Shown one piece after another: positions 1 to 6,686 of a stretch of 7,061 nucleotides of DNA; position 1 is the first letter of the stretch; the number at the start of each line of letters is the position of its first letter. A model generated the notes under the pieces. It was given only the letters and a program-made list of their open reading frames with translations. It had not been told where the DNA came from and searched no databases. The translations under genes were made by a program, and so were the position numbers. This DNA is from an uncultured Burkholderiales bacterium (GTDB lineage: Bacteria > Pseudomonadota > Gammaproteobacteria > Burkholderiales > Burkholderiaceae_F): the NCBI GenBank assembly GCA_903871435.1, contig CAIQGU010000080.1:1-7061 (forward strand), in the 5' to 3' direction.

Positions 1-37
1 CATGTGGTTCCCGCCGTGTCAAGATCGGCGCGGCGTG

Positions 38-110
38 CAGTCGGCGCGTGCAGTCGGCGCGTGCAGTCGGCGCGTGCAGTGGGCGCGTGCAGTGGGCGGC
101 GTACAGTGGG
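38..110. repeat. 13-bp tandem repeat upstream of nicA
   Basis: The unit CAGTCGGCGCGTG is present three times without change (38-50, 51-63, 64-76). A fourth copy (77-89) has one C-to-G change, a fifth (90-103) has that change plus extra divergence and one added base, and a partial copy starts at 104. A degenerate version may precede it from about 23. The array ends about 14 bp before the chosen nicA start, so it occupies the place where the leader or promoter should be. The unit is not a multiple of three, and no family-like protein sequence is encoded by it, so it is read as non-coding. No convincing -35/-10 pair was seen in positions 1-123. Confidence 0.9.
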
Positions 111-123
111 GGCAAGCGGCTCG

Positions 124-627
124 ATGTCGGCGATGCAGGACGGTTCCATCGAATTCACGGTGAACGCAATTGCCCACACGGTGCGCGTTGCGCCGCAGGC
201 CACCCTGCTCGAGGTGCTGCGTAATGACCTGGAACTCAACGGCCCCAAGTTCGGGTGTGGCCTCGGTGAGTGTGGCGCCTGCACCGTGCTGATCGATGGC
301 CAGGCGGTCCGCGCCTGCACCGTGCCCATGGCCAACATGGCCGGCCGCTCCGTGCTCACCCTTGAGGGCCTGGGTACCCCGGCGCGCCCGCATCCCATCC
401 AGCAGGCTTTCATCGATGCCCAGGCGGCCCAGTGCGGCTATTGCCTCAACGGCATGATCATGAGCACCAAGGCGCTGCTCGACCGCAATCCGGATCCCAC
501 TGCGCAACAGGTCCGCGAGGCATTGCGCTACAACCTGTGCCGTTGCGGCACGCACATCGAGATCCTCGATGCCGTGCTGCGTGCCGCGCGCACGCTTGCG
601 GTCCCTCCAGTGGCGGATACGACGTGA
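124..627 (+). CDS. nicA: Nicotinate dehydrogenase small subunit, [2Fe-2S] protein (NicA-like)
   Basis: Small iron-sulfur subunit of a molybdenum hydroxylase, carrying electrons from the molybdenum site of NicB towards its haems. From the chosen start it is 167 residues, normal for the family (about 150-170). The plant-type ferredoxin cluster ligands are C45, C50, C53 (in GCGLGECGAC) and C65. The second, helical-domain cluster has C104 and C107 (CGYC) and C139 and C141 (NLCRCGTH). The reading frame stays open upstream to base 4, but that stretch is the 13-bp repeat and matches no family sequence. ATG at 124 is preferred, with a G-rich stretch at 108-112 as a weak ribosome site; ATG at 133 is possible. 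The stop overlaps the nicB start, so the two are probably translationally coupled. Subunits of this type also serve isoquinoline and aldehyde oxidoreductases. The nicotinate assignment rests on the fused partner and on the enamidase nearby. Confidence 0.85.
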   Translation: MSAMQDGSIEFTVNAIAHTVRVAPQATLLEVLRNDLELNGPKFGCGLGECGACTVLIDGQAVRACTVPMANMAGRSVLTLEGLGTPARPHPIQQAFIDAQAAQCGYCLNGMIMSTKALLDRNPDPTAQQVREALRYNLCRCGTHIEILDAVLRAARTLAVPPVADTT

Positions 628-3600
628 ACACAGCGACGCCTGCGCCGCCCTCGCGCCAGTCCTACCTTGACCAGGACGGCACCCTGATCGTGTTGCGCCC
701 GCCGCCGGCCGTTGCACCGGGTCTGCCGGGGGTGGTGACCGCGGCGCCTGAAGGGGCCCCGGCCGCGACAGCGCCGGAACTGCTGCTCATGGTTGCCGAG
801 GATGGGCGCGTTACCGCGTTCAATGGTCATGTGGACCTCGGAACCGGCATACGCACAGCCCTGGCGCAGATCGTCGCCGAGGAACTCGACGTTGCCGTCG
901 GCGACGTTCAGCTCGTGCTGGGCGACACCGACACCGCGCCCAACCAGGGGCCCACGATCGCGAGCGAGACGATCCAGATCGCGGCGGTGCCGCTGCGCCA
1001 GGCAGCGGCACAGGCGCGCCAGTTCCTGCTGGGGCTTGCCGCCGCGGTGCTGGGCTGCGATGCGGCGCAGTTGCGTATCAACCGCGGCGTGGTCACGGCG
1101 GGAGCCGGCGGGCCGCGCATTGCCATCGGCGCACTGCTCGGCGGCCGTCGGGACCGCTTGCTCCTGCGCACCGACGCGCCGTTGAAGGCCGTCGCCGACT
1201 ATCGCGTCGTCGGCCAGGCGGTGCAGCGCGTCGATATCCCCGCCAAGGCTACCGGTCAGTGGACCTACGTGCATGATGTGCGCCTGCCCGGAATGCTGCA
1301 CGGCCGTGTCGTGCGGCCGCCCTACGCCGGACTCGACAGCGGCGACTTCGTTGGCACCAGCCTAATGTCGGTGGACGAATCATCCATCGCGCATCTGGCA
1401 GGCGTGGCGGCCACGGTCGTCGTCGGCGACTTCATCGGCGTCGTGGCACAGCGCGAGGAGCAGGCCGCGGCTGCTGCCGCAGCGCTGAAGGTGCAGTGGA
1501 AGCCGGTGCCCGCGATGCCCGATCTGCGGGATCTGCAGACCGCGCTGCTGGCCCAGCCCAGCCGCCCGCGAACCCTGAGCGATACCGGCAACGTCGATGC
1601 GCGCCTGCAAGCTGCGGCGATCCGCATGCCGCGCACCTACGTCTGGCCGTACCAGCTGCACGCCTCCATGGGACCCTCGTGCGCCGTGGCCGACTATCGC
1701 GAGGATGGACTCACCGTGTGGTCGGGCACCCAGAATCCGCACAGCCTGCGCAACGACCTGGCGCTGCTGCTCAAGCTGCCCGTCGAGCGCATACAGGTGG
1801 TGCGCCTCGAGGCCGCCGGCTGTTACGGCCGCAACGGCGCCGACGATGTCACGGCAGACGCGGCGCTGCTCGCGCGCGCGGTTGGCCGCCCCGTTCGCGT
1901 CCAGCTCACGCGCGAACAGGAGCATCTCTGGGATCCCAAGGGCGCTGCGCAGTTGATGCAGGTCGATGGCGGCCTGATGGCCGACGGATCCGTTGCTGCC
2001 TACGATTTTTCCACGCGCTATCCCTCCAACACCGCTCCTACCCTGGCGCTGCTGCTGACGGGGGCGATCGCTCCCGTGGCGGCGGTGTCCGACATGGGCG
2101 ATCGCACGGCCATCCCGCCCTATGCGTACGAGGCGCAGCGCGTCGTCGTCAACGACATGGCGCCGCTGGTGCGCGCGGCCTGGCTGCGCGGCGTCTCGGC
2201 AATGCCCAACAGCTTTGCCCACGAGTCCTACATCGACGAGCTGGCCATCGAATCCGGCACCGATCCCATCGCCTTTCGGATGCCTTACCTCGATGACGCG
2301 CGTGCGATTGCGCTAATCCATTCCGTGGCCGAGCGCGCCGGTTGGGAGCCGCGCACGGCGGCGCGCCGCGCCGAGGTGCGCCCCGGCGTGGTCAAGGGTC
2401 AGGGCTTCGCCTATGCGCGCTATGTCCACGGCAAGTTCCCGGGCACGGCTGCCGCGTGGTCGGCGTGGGTTGCCGAGGTGGAGGTGGAACTGGCCACTGG
2501 CCAGCTCATGGTTACCCGCGTCGTGGTGGGCCAGGACTCGGGGCTCGTCATCAACCCGGCAGGACTGCAGCATCAGATTCACGGCAATGTGATCCAGTCC
2601 GTCAGCCGGACCATCAAGGAACAGGTGCAGTTCGACGATCGGGCCATGACCAGCCGGGAGTGGGGCACCTATCCCATTCTCACCTTCCCCGAAGTGCCGG
2701 TGATTCAGGTGGTCATGGTGCCGCGCCCCGACGACCCCCCGCTGGGCGCGGGTGAGTCGGCATCGGTGCCCAGCGCGGCGGCGATTGCCAATGCCATCTT
2801 CGATGCCACCGGGGTGCGGATGCGCGAGCCCCCCTTCACGCCCGAGCGCGTGCGCGCAGCGCTGGGGCAGGCCGATGTGCCCCCGGGTTACGCCGCGCCG
2901 GCCGTGCCGCGGAGCCAGGGCAAGCCGCGCTGGCGTTGGCTGATGCCGTTCCTGGGTGGCGCGTTGGCAATGGCGGCCGCACTGGTGCCCATGCGTAGTG
3001 CGATAGCGCCGGTGGCGCGTCCGGGCGGCGCGTTGTACTCGGCCGAAACGCTGGAGCGCGGCCGCCAGCTCGCCGCGCTGGGCAATTGCGCCGACTGCCA
3101 TACGGCGCCCGGGGGCAGCCCCTACGCGGGCGGGCGGCCCATCACCACGCCGTATGGAGTGGTGATGGCGACCAACATCACGCCCGATGTCGAGACCGGT
3201 ATCGGCGCGTGGTCGTTTGCCGCGTTCGACCGGGCCATGCGCGAAGGCATACACCGCGACGGCCATCGCCTGTACCCGGTGTTTCCGTACACCGCGTTTG
3301 CCCGCATGCCCGAGGCCGACCTGCAGGCGCTTTACGGCTACATCATGGCGCAGCCGCCGGTGCATGCGCAAACGCCCGCTACACGTCTGGATTTTCCCTA
3401 CAACCTGCGTCCGCTGCTGGCGTTCTGGAATGCGCTGTTCCTGCGGCCCGATGCCCATGGCGCCGATACGGCGCAGTCCGCCCTGTGGAACCGCGGCGCC
3501 TACCTCGTCGAGGGCCCGGGGCATTGCAGTGCCTGCCATTCGCCGCGCAACTGGCTGGGCGCGGAAAAGTCCGGCAAACAGCACCTGGGCGGTGGCCTCG

Positions 3601-4223
3601 TGCGCGGCTGGGAAGCGCCGGCCTTGAACACGCTGTCCCCGGCGCCCGTGCCCTGGACCGAGGAAGAACTCTTTGCCTACCTGCGCTCCGGCAGTTCACG
3701 CGTGCACGGGGCGGCCGTGGGCCCGATGCGGGCAGTCGTGCATAACCTTGCGCAACTGCCCGAGAGCGATCTGCGCGCCATGGCCCATTACCTGGGTACG
3801 CTGCAGCCGCCACCTCTGGCCGAGCAACAGCAGCGGGAACTCGTGACCGCAGCGCAGACCCGCGCGCGCCTCTTCAACGCCAGCGCGTACGCAGAGGGCG
3901 CGCAGATCTACGCGGGCGCCTGCGCCGCCTGCCATGAAGCGGGCCCCGGTGCCCTGCTGGCGGTGCGAACTTCGCTGGCGCTCAACAGCAGCGTGCACAG
4001 CAGCCGGCCGGACAACGTGCTGCGGGCCATACTCGATGGTGTCAACCCGCAGGCGGCGGATGATCCCACGGCCATGCCATCGTTTCGCAATGCGCTCGAT
4101 GACCGGCAGTTGGCGCAGGTGACGGCTTATTTGCGGGCGAGGTTTGCCGGGGGGAAGCCGCAGTGGGAGGAGATGTACGAAACGGCGACGAAGATTCGGG
4201 CTACGCCGGAGGGGGCGTGGTGA
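624..4223 (+). CDS. nicB: Nicotinate dehydrogenase large subunit: molybdopterin domain fused to membrane-anchored triheme cytochrome c (NicB-like)
   Basis: Catalytic subunit predicted to hydroxylate nicotinate to 6-hydroxynicotinate and send electrons to the respiratory chain. GTG at 624 is chosen because it overlaps the nicA stop in a GTGA arrangement with a weak GGCGGA six bases upstream, and gives 1199 residues, close to the roughly 1190 of P. putida NicB. The frame is open further back to 432, but that part lies inside nicA. Residues about 50-185 carry a molybdopterin-binding segment (GHVDLGTGIRTALAQIVAEE) ahead of the hammerhead domain (about 187-300), the rearranged order of the IorB/NicB group. 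Other motifs are WSGTQNP (366-372), GCYGRNG (399-405) and GAGE (708-711), whose E711 is the expected catalytic glutamate. A hydrophobic segment at 773-790 follows basic residues. Three haem sites come after it: CADCH (822-826), CSACH (968-972) and CAACH (1100-1104), with likely Met ligands M1035 and M1151. Substrate could be another N-heterocycle. Confidence 0.85.
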   Translation: MNTATPAPPSRQSYLDQDGTLIVLRPPPAVAPGLPGVVTAAPEGAPAATAPELLLMVAEDGRVTAFNGHVDLGTGIRTALAQIVAEELDVAVGDVQLVLGDTDTAPNQGPTIASETIQIAAVPLRQAAAQARQFLLGLAAAVLGCDAAQLRINRGVVTAGAGGPRIAIGALLGGRRDRLLLRTDAPLKAVADYRVVGQAVQRVDIPAKATGQWTYVHDVRLPGMLHGRVVRPPYAGLDSGDFVGTSLMSVDESSIAHLAGVAATVVVGDFIGVVAQREEQAAAAAAALKVQWKPVPAMPDLRDLQTALLAQPSRPRTLSDTGNVDARLQAAAIRMPRTYVWPYQLHASMGPSCAVADYREDGLTVWSGTQNPHSLRNDLALLLKLPVERIQVVRLEAAGCYGRNGADDVTADAALLARAVGRPVRVQLTREQEHLWDPKGAAQLMQVDGGLMADGSVAAYDFSTRYPSNTAPTLALLLTGAIAPVAAVSDMGDRTAIPPYAYEAQRVVVNDMAPLVRAAWLRGVSAMPNSFAHESYIDELAIESGTDPIAFRMPYLDDARAIALIHSVAERAGWEPRTAARRAEVRPGVVKGQGFAYARYVHGKFPGTAAAWSAWVAEVEVELATGQLMVTRVVVGQDSGLVINPAGLQHQIHGNVIQSVSRTIKEQVQFDDRAMTSREWGTYPILTFPEVPVIQVVMVPRPDDPPLGAGESASVPSAAAIANAIFDATGVRMREPPFTPERVRAALGQADVPPGYAAPAVPRSQGKPRWRWLMPFLGGALAMAAALVPMRSAIAPVARPGGALYSAETLERGRQLAALGNCADCHTAPGGSPYAGGRPITTPYGVVMATNITPDVETGIGAWSFAAFDRAMREGIHRDGHRLYPVFPYTAFARMPEADLQALYGYIMAQPPVHAQTPATRLDFPYNLRPLLAFWNALFLRPDAHGADTAQSALWNRGAYLVEGPGHCSACHSPRNWLGAEKSGKQHLGGGLVRGWEAPALNTLSPAPVPWTEEELFAYLRSGSSRVHGAAVGPMRAVVHNLAQLPESDLRAMAHYLGTLQPPPLAEQQQRELVTAAQTRARLFNASAYAEGAQIYAGACAACHEAGPGALLAVRTSLALNSSVHSSRPDNVLRAILDGVNPQAADDPTAMPSFRNALDDRQLAQVTAYLRARFAGGKPQWEEMYETATKIRATPEGAW

Positions 4224-4250
4224 GATATTTGGGTTCAGTGAGGGTGGTCG

Positions 4251-5204
4251 TTATTCAGTACACACCAGCAAGGATTCCCACCCCGCCAACGTTGCATCGA
4301 TCTTTGCCCTGCCAGGCTGCGCCGCCTGCGTCCCATACTCCCGGCACGACAGTCCCGAGGCCACGATCGCAAGCCGCAGCGCCTGTTCATCGGCTATCCC
4401 TTCCGCAATAGCCGCCGCGAAGACACCCGCCAGCGTATCGCCCGCTCCCGTGGTGTCCACCACCTGGCCCACATCTGCATCCACCGCAGTACCGGCCAGG
4501 GCAGGGCAGTGGGCCTGACGGCCGTCGCGGCGCACGAGCAGCGCGCCTTCTGCGCCCAGCGTCATGAGCACATTGCACTGCAGATCCTTGGCAAGGTGTC
4601 GGCCGCGCGCCAGCCTTTCTCCTTCCGGGATTCCCAGGCTCGCGCACAGTTGAGCGGTCTCGGTCTGGTTGACCACCAGCCAGTCGACCGCGCCCGGCGG
4701 CAGGGGATGCCGTGGTACCGGTGCCGGATTCAGTATGACGACGCTGCCCTGGCGGCGGAAGCGCCGGGCCAATTCCAATGCTTCGGCCAGCGGCACTTCG
4801 CCCTGTATGAGGAGCGCCCGGCACTGTGCGATCGTGGCATCGTCAACCCATGCGCTGGCAACCTGCGCATTGGCGCCCGGCGCCACGGCGATGGCGTTTT
4901 CGCCGGAAGCGGCCACCGAGATGCACGCCAGGCCGCTGGCAACGCCGGCCAGCTCGCGCACACCGGACAGATCGACGCCGGCAGTGGTCAGGCGTTGCAG
5001 CGCACGTGCGCCGAACGGGTCTGCGCCGATAGCCCCCACCAGGCGCACCGGAGTGCCAAACCGGCGTGCCGCATGCGCCTGGTTGGCGCCCTTGCCGCCG
5101 GGTTCGTGCGCAGCCTCATGGCCCAGCACGGTTTCACCCGGTACCGGCAGGTGGGGCACGCGGATGACGATATCGAAATTGATCGACCCAAAAACCAGCA
5201 GCAT
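4251..5204 (-). CDS. rbsK: Ribokinase (PfkB family sugar kinase)
   Basis: Phosphorylates D-ribose to ribose 5-phosphate with ATP in the cytoplasm. The protein has 317 residues, a normal ribokinase length. It shows the N-terminal GSINFD (6-11), first PfkB signature GGKGAN (36-41), the acidic residue in IQGEVPL (E136), NQTE (179-182) and the second signature DTTGAGD (250-256) with catalytic base D256. D11, K38, N41, E136 and D256 line up with the ribose-contacting residues of E. coli ribokinase, so true ribokinase or a close pentose kinase is favoured over a nucleoside or fructose kinase. The frame extends upstream to 5351, but ATG at 5204 has a strong AGGAGGTG site 4 bases away and begins exactly where the family homology begins. 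It converges on nicB across 27 bp and diverges from the enamidase gene. A stretch of about six extra residues before the second signature is unlike E. coli. In this context ribose could come from nicotinamide riboside (inference). Confidence 0.9.
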   Translation of the reverse strand: MLLVFGSINFDIVIRVPHLPVPGETVLGHEAAHEPGGKGANQAHAARRFGTPVRLVGAIGADPFGARALQRLTTAGVDLSGVRELAGVASGLACISVAASGENAIAVAPGANAQVASAWVDDATIAQCRALLIQGEVPLAEALELARRFRRQGSVVILNPAPVPRHPLPPGAVDWLVVNQTETAQLCASLGIPEGERLARGRHLAKDLQCNVLMTLGAEGALLVRRDGRQAHCPALAGTAVDADVGQVVDTTGAGDTLAGVFAAAIAEGIADEQALRLAIVASGLSCREYGTQAAQPGRAKIDATLAGWESLLVCTE

Positions 5205-5207
5205 GAA

Positions 5208-5215
5208 CACCTCCT
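5208..5215 (-). promoter_or_regulatory. Ribosome binding site of rbsK
   Basis: On the reverse strand AGGAGGTG lies 3 bases before the ATG at 5204 (AGGAGG core 5 bases before it). It is nearly a full match to the anti-Shine-Dalgarno sequence and fixes this start in preference to the longer open frame upstream. Confidence 0.8.
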
Positions 5216-5275
5216 CGTCGACGATCTGCGCCCGCCGCCGCACCTGGTTCCTTGCGCGCGGGAGAAATTTGCAGC

Positions 5276-5305
5276 CCGTTGAAATCCGTTGAACCCCGTT
5301 GCACC
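5276..5305. repeat. Three 10-bp direct repeats in the divergent promoter region
   Basis: CCGTTGAAAT (5276-5285), CCGTTGAACC (5286-5295) and CCGTTGCACC (5296-5305) are adjacent, and a decayed fourth unit CCGTGCCGGG follows. The 10-bp period places each CCGTTG on the same face of the helix, as expected for cooperative binding of a regulator, but a simple tandem duplication would look the same. The third copy overlaps the candidate -35 box at 5299-5304. Confidence 0.75.
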
Positions 5306-5327
5306 CCGTGCCGGGCGATGCGATACT
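5299..5327 (+). promoter_or_regulatory. Candidate sigma-70 promoter for the enamidase-pnuC unit
   Basis: TTGCAC (5299-5304) and GATACT (5322-5327) are separated by exactly 17 bp, and a TG at 5319-5320 with one base between gives an extended -10. Matches to consensus are only moderate (3 of 6 and 4 of 6). Transcription would start near 5334, leaving a leader of about 124 bases. In GC-rich DNA such matches are suggestive, not proof. Confidence 0.4.
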
Positions 5328-5335
5328 GCTCGCAT
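5318..5335. promoter_or_regulatory. Inverted repeat over the -10 box, possible operator
   Basis: ATGCGA (5318-5323) and TCGCAT (5330-5335) are perfect inverted arms around six unpaired bases, and they cover the candidate -10 box and start site. A dimeric repressor of MarR, GntR or similar type could bind here. Arms of only six bases arise by chance fairly easily in a region this size, so the position is the main argument. Confidence 0.35.
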
Positions 5336-5457
5336 ACCAATGAACTGGCAAGAACCTGCAACGCGTACCGGCACCGGGCGGTCCCCCAGCCGCGCTGTCC
5401 CGGCCAGGCCCGCGCGCATAGAAGGCGTGCGCATGAAGTCCGAATCAGGAGCACAGC

Positions 5458-6660
5458 ATGGCGCACGAGGCAGCGGCAACGTCGGGAACCGCGGACAAGC
5501 TGGTTATCCGCAACATTGGCCTGCTCCTCAGCGGTGATATCCACGCCCCCATCCTCGACGCCGACACCATCGTCGCCATCGGCGGCCACATCACCTTCGT
5601 CGGCCGCCGCGCCGATGCCGACGTGGAAAACGCGCAATGCGTCATCGACGCCAAAGGTTGCGCGCTGGCGCCCGGGCTGATCGACAGCCACGTGCACCCG
5701 GTGGCGGGGGACTGGACGCCGCGGCAAAACCAGCTGGGGTGGATTGACTCCTGCCTGCATGGCGGTGTCACCACGATGATTTCGGCGGGCGAGGTGCACA
5801 TGCCGGGCCGCCCCAAGGACATCGTCGGACTCAAGGCCTTTGCCATCACCGCGCAGCGCATCTTCAATGGCTTTCGGCCCAGTGGCGTCAAGGTGCATGC
5901 CGGCGCACCGGTCATCGAGCAGGGCATGGTGGAGGAGGACTTCAAGGATCTTGCCGCTGCCGGTGTGCGCCTGCTGGGCGAGGTGGGGCTGGGTTCGGTC
6001 AAGGACGGCCGCACCGCGCGGGAGATGGTGGCCTGGGCACGCAAGTACGGCATACAGAGCACCATACATACCGGGGGGCCGTCGATTCCGGGGTCGGGTC
6101 TCATCGACAAGGACGTCATCCTGGCTGCCGACGCCGACATCATCGGGCACATCAATGGCGGTCACACCGCGCTGCCCGATGCGCAGATCACCTGCCTGTG
6201 CGAAAGCTGCGGCCGCGGCCTGGAATTGGTGCACAACGGCAACGAACGCGCCGCGCTGCACACCTTGCGCGTGGCCAGCGGGCTGGGCCAGCTCGAGCGC
6301 ATCATCCTGGGCACGGACGCGCCGGCCGGATCGGGCGTGCAGCCGCTGGGCATCCTGCGCATGATTGCGCTGCTGGCAGGCGTCGGCGGCGTTGCACCGG
6401 AAATCGCGTTCTGCTTTGCCACCGGAAACACGGCCCGCATGCGCGAACTCGATTGCGGCCTTATCGAAGCGGGCCGCAGCGCCGACTTCGTTTTCATGGA
6501 CAAGGCGCAACAGTCGGCCGGCGGGAACCTGCTCGAGAGCGTCGCGCTGGGCGACCTGCCGGGCGTGGGCATGACGGTGATCGACGGCGTGGTGCGCAGC
6601 CACCGCAGCCGCAACACGCCGCCCGCCACCGTGGTGCCGGAAATCGTAAACTCGTTGTAA
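5458..6660 (+). CDS. ena: Enamidase-like metal-dependent amidohydrolase
   Basis: Predicted to hydrolyse 6-oxo-1,4,5,6-tetrahydronicotinate to 2-formylglutarate and ammonia, the ring-opening step of the nicotinate fermentation known from Eubacterium barkeri. The 400-residue protein follows remembered E. barkeri enamidase from end to end: IRNIGLLLSGDI (17-28), HGGVTTMISAG (101-111), PGRPKD (116-121), GVKVHAGA (143-150), GEVGLGS (174-180), IHTGG..IPGS (203-213), HINGG (231-235), GTDAP (285-289), ATGNTA (321-326) and SRNTPPA (384-390). Predicted metal ligands are H78 and H80 (HVH), a bridging E175, H204, H231, with D287 as the catalytic acid/base; H147 also lies near the site in this fold. About 14 extra N-terminal residues precede the homology. 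ATG at 5458 has AGGAG six bases upstream. The gene is divergent from rbsK and probably co-transcribed with pnuC. A dihydroorotase- or hydantoinase-like role is less likely given these motifs. Confidence 0.85.
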   Translation: MAHEAAATSGTADKLVIRNIGLLLSGDIHAPILDADTIVAIGGHITFVGRRADADVENAQCVIDAKGCALAPGLIDSHVHPVAGDWTPRQNQLGWIDSCLHGGVTTMISAGEVHMPGRPKDIVGLKAFAITAQRIFNGFRPSGVKVHAGAPVIEQGMVEEDFKDLAAAGVRLLGEVGLGSVKDGRTAREMVAWARKYGIQSTIHTGGPSIPGSGLIDKDVILAADADIIGHINGGHTALPDAQITCLCESCGRGLELVHNGNERAALHTLRVASGLGQLERIILGTDAPAGSGVQPLGILRMIALLAGVGGVAPEIAFCFATGNTARMRELDCGLIEAGRSADFVFMDKAQQSAGGNLLESVALGDLPGVGMTVIDGVVRSHRSRNTPPATVVPEIVNSL

Positions 6661-6686
6661 CCCATTGAATGCCGTAATTGCAGTTT

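Larger units (their letters stand above)
5205..5457. promoter_or_regulatory. Divergent intergenic region between rbsK and the enamidase gene
   Basis: This 253-bp gap separates two divergently oriented genes and no convincing coding frame occupies it. It contains the strong rbsK ribosome site (5208-5215, reverse strand), an array of 10-bp direct repeats, a candidate promoter for the enamidase gene and an inverted repeat over its -10 box, each listed separately. A second, looser pair of 10-bp direct repeats lies at 5342-5361 (GAACTGGCAA then GAACCTGCAA). The layout suits shared regulation of rbsK and the enamidase-pnuC unit by one regulator, but no regulator gene is in the window. Confidence 0.6.

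Noticed and set aside
4..123. Upstream extension of nicA to base 4
   Set aside because: The extra 40 residues are the translation of the 13-bp DNA repeat, with no family similarity; the iron-sulfur domain begins after the ATG at 124.
432..623. Upstream ATG for nicB at 432
   Set aside because: The added 64 residues are out-of-frame nicA sequence; GTG at 624 gives the usual 4-bp overlap and the expected length.
2313..3584. 423-codon open frame on the reverse strand inside nicB
   Set aside because: It mirrors the well-supported nicB codons; its translation is rich in Arg, His and Gly with no recognisable domain, as usual for antisense frames in GC-rich genes.
4235..4270. Possible terminator hairpin (GGTG and CACC arms) at the nicB-rbsK junction
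   Set aside because: Only four paired bases with a long loop and no T run, and it lies partly inside the rbsK coding end.
5205..5351. Longer rbsK start at 5351
   Set aside because: The 49 added residues are intergenic and include the direct repeats; the strong ribosome site and the family homology both point to 5204.
5342..5361. GAACTGGCAA / GAACCTGCAA pair as a separate operator
   Set aside because: Two mismatches in ten bases and no symmetry; too weak to list as its own feature.
5433..5537. Small frame starting at ATG 5433 just before the enamidase gene
   Set aside because: It is in a different frame, runs into the enamidase gene for a total of 34 codons and has no clear ribosome site of its own.
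5134..6603. 489-codon reverse-strand frame across the enamidase gene
   Set aside because: It lies opposite enamidase motifs that are conserved end to end, and its low-complexity translation resembles no family.
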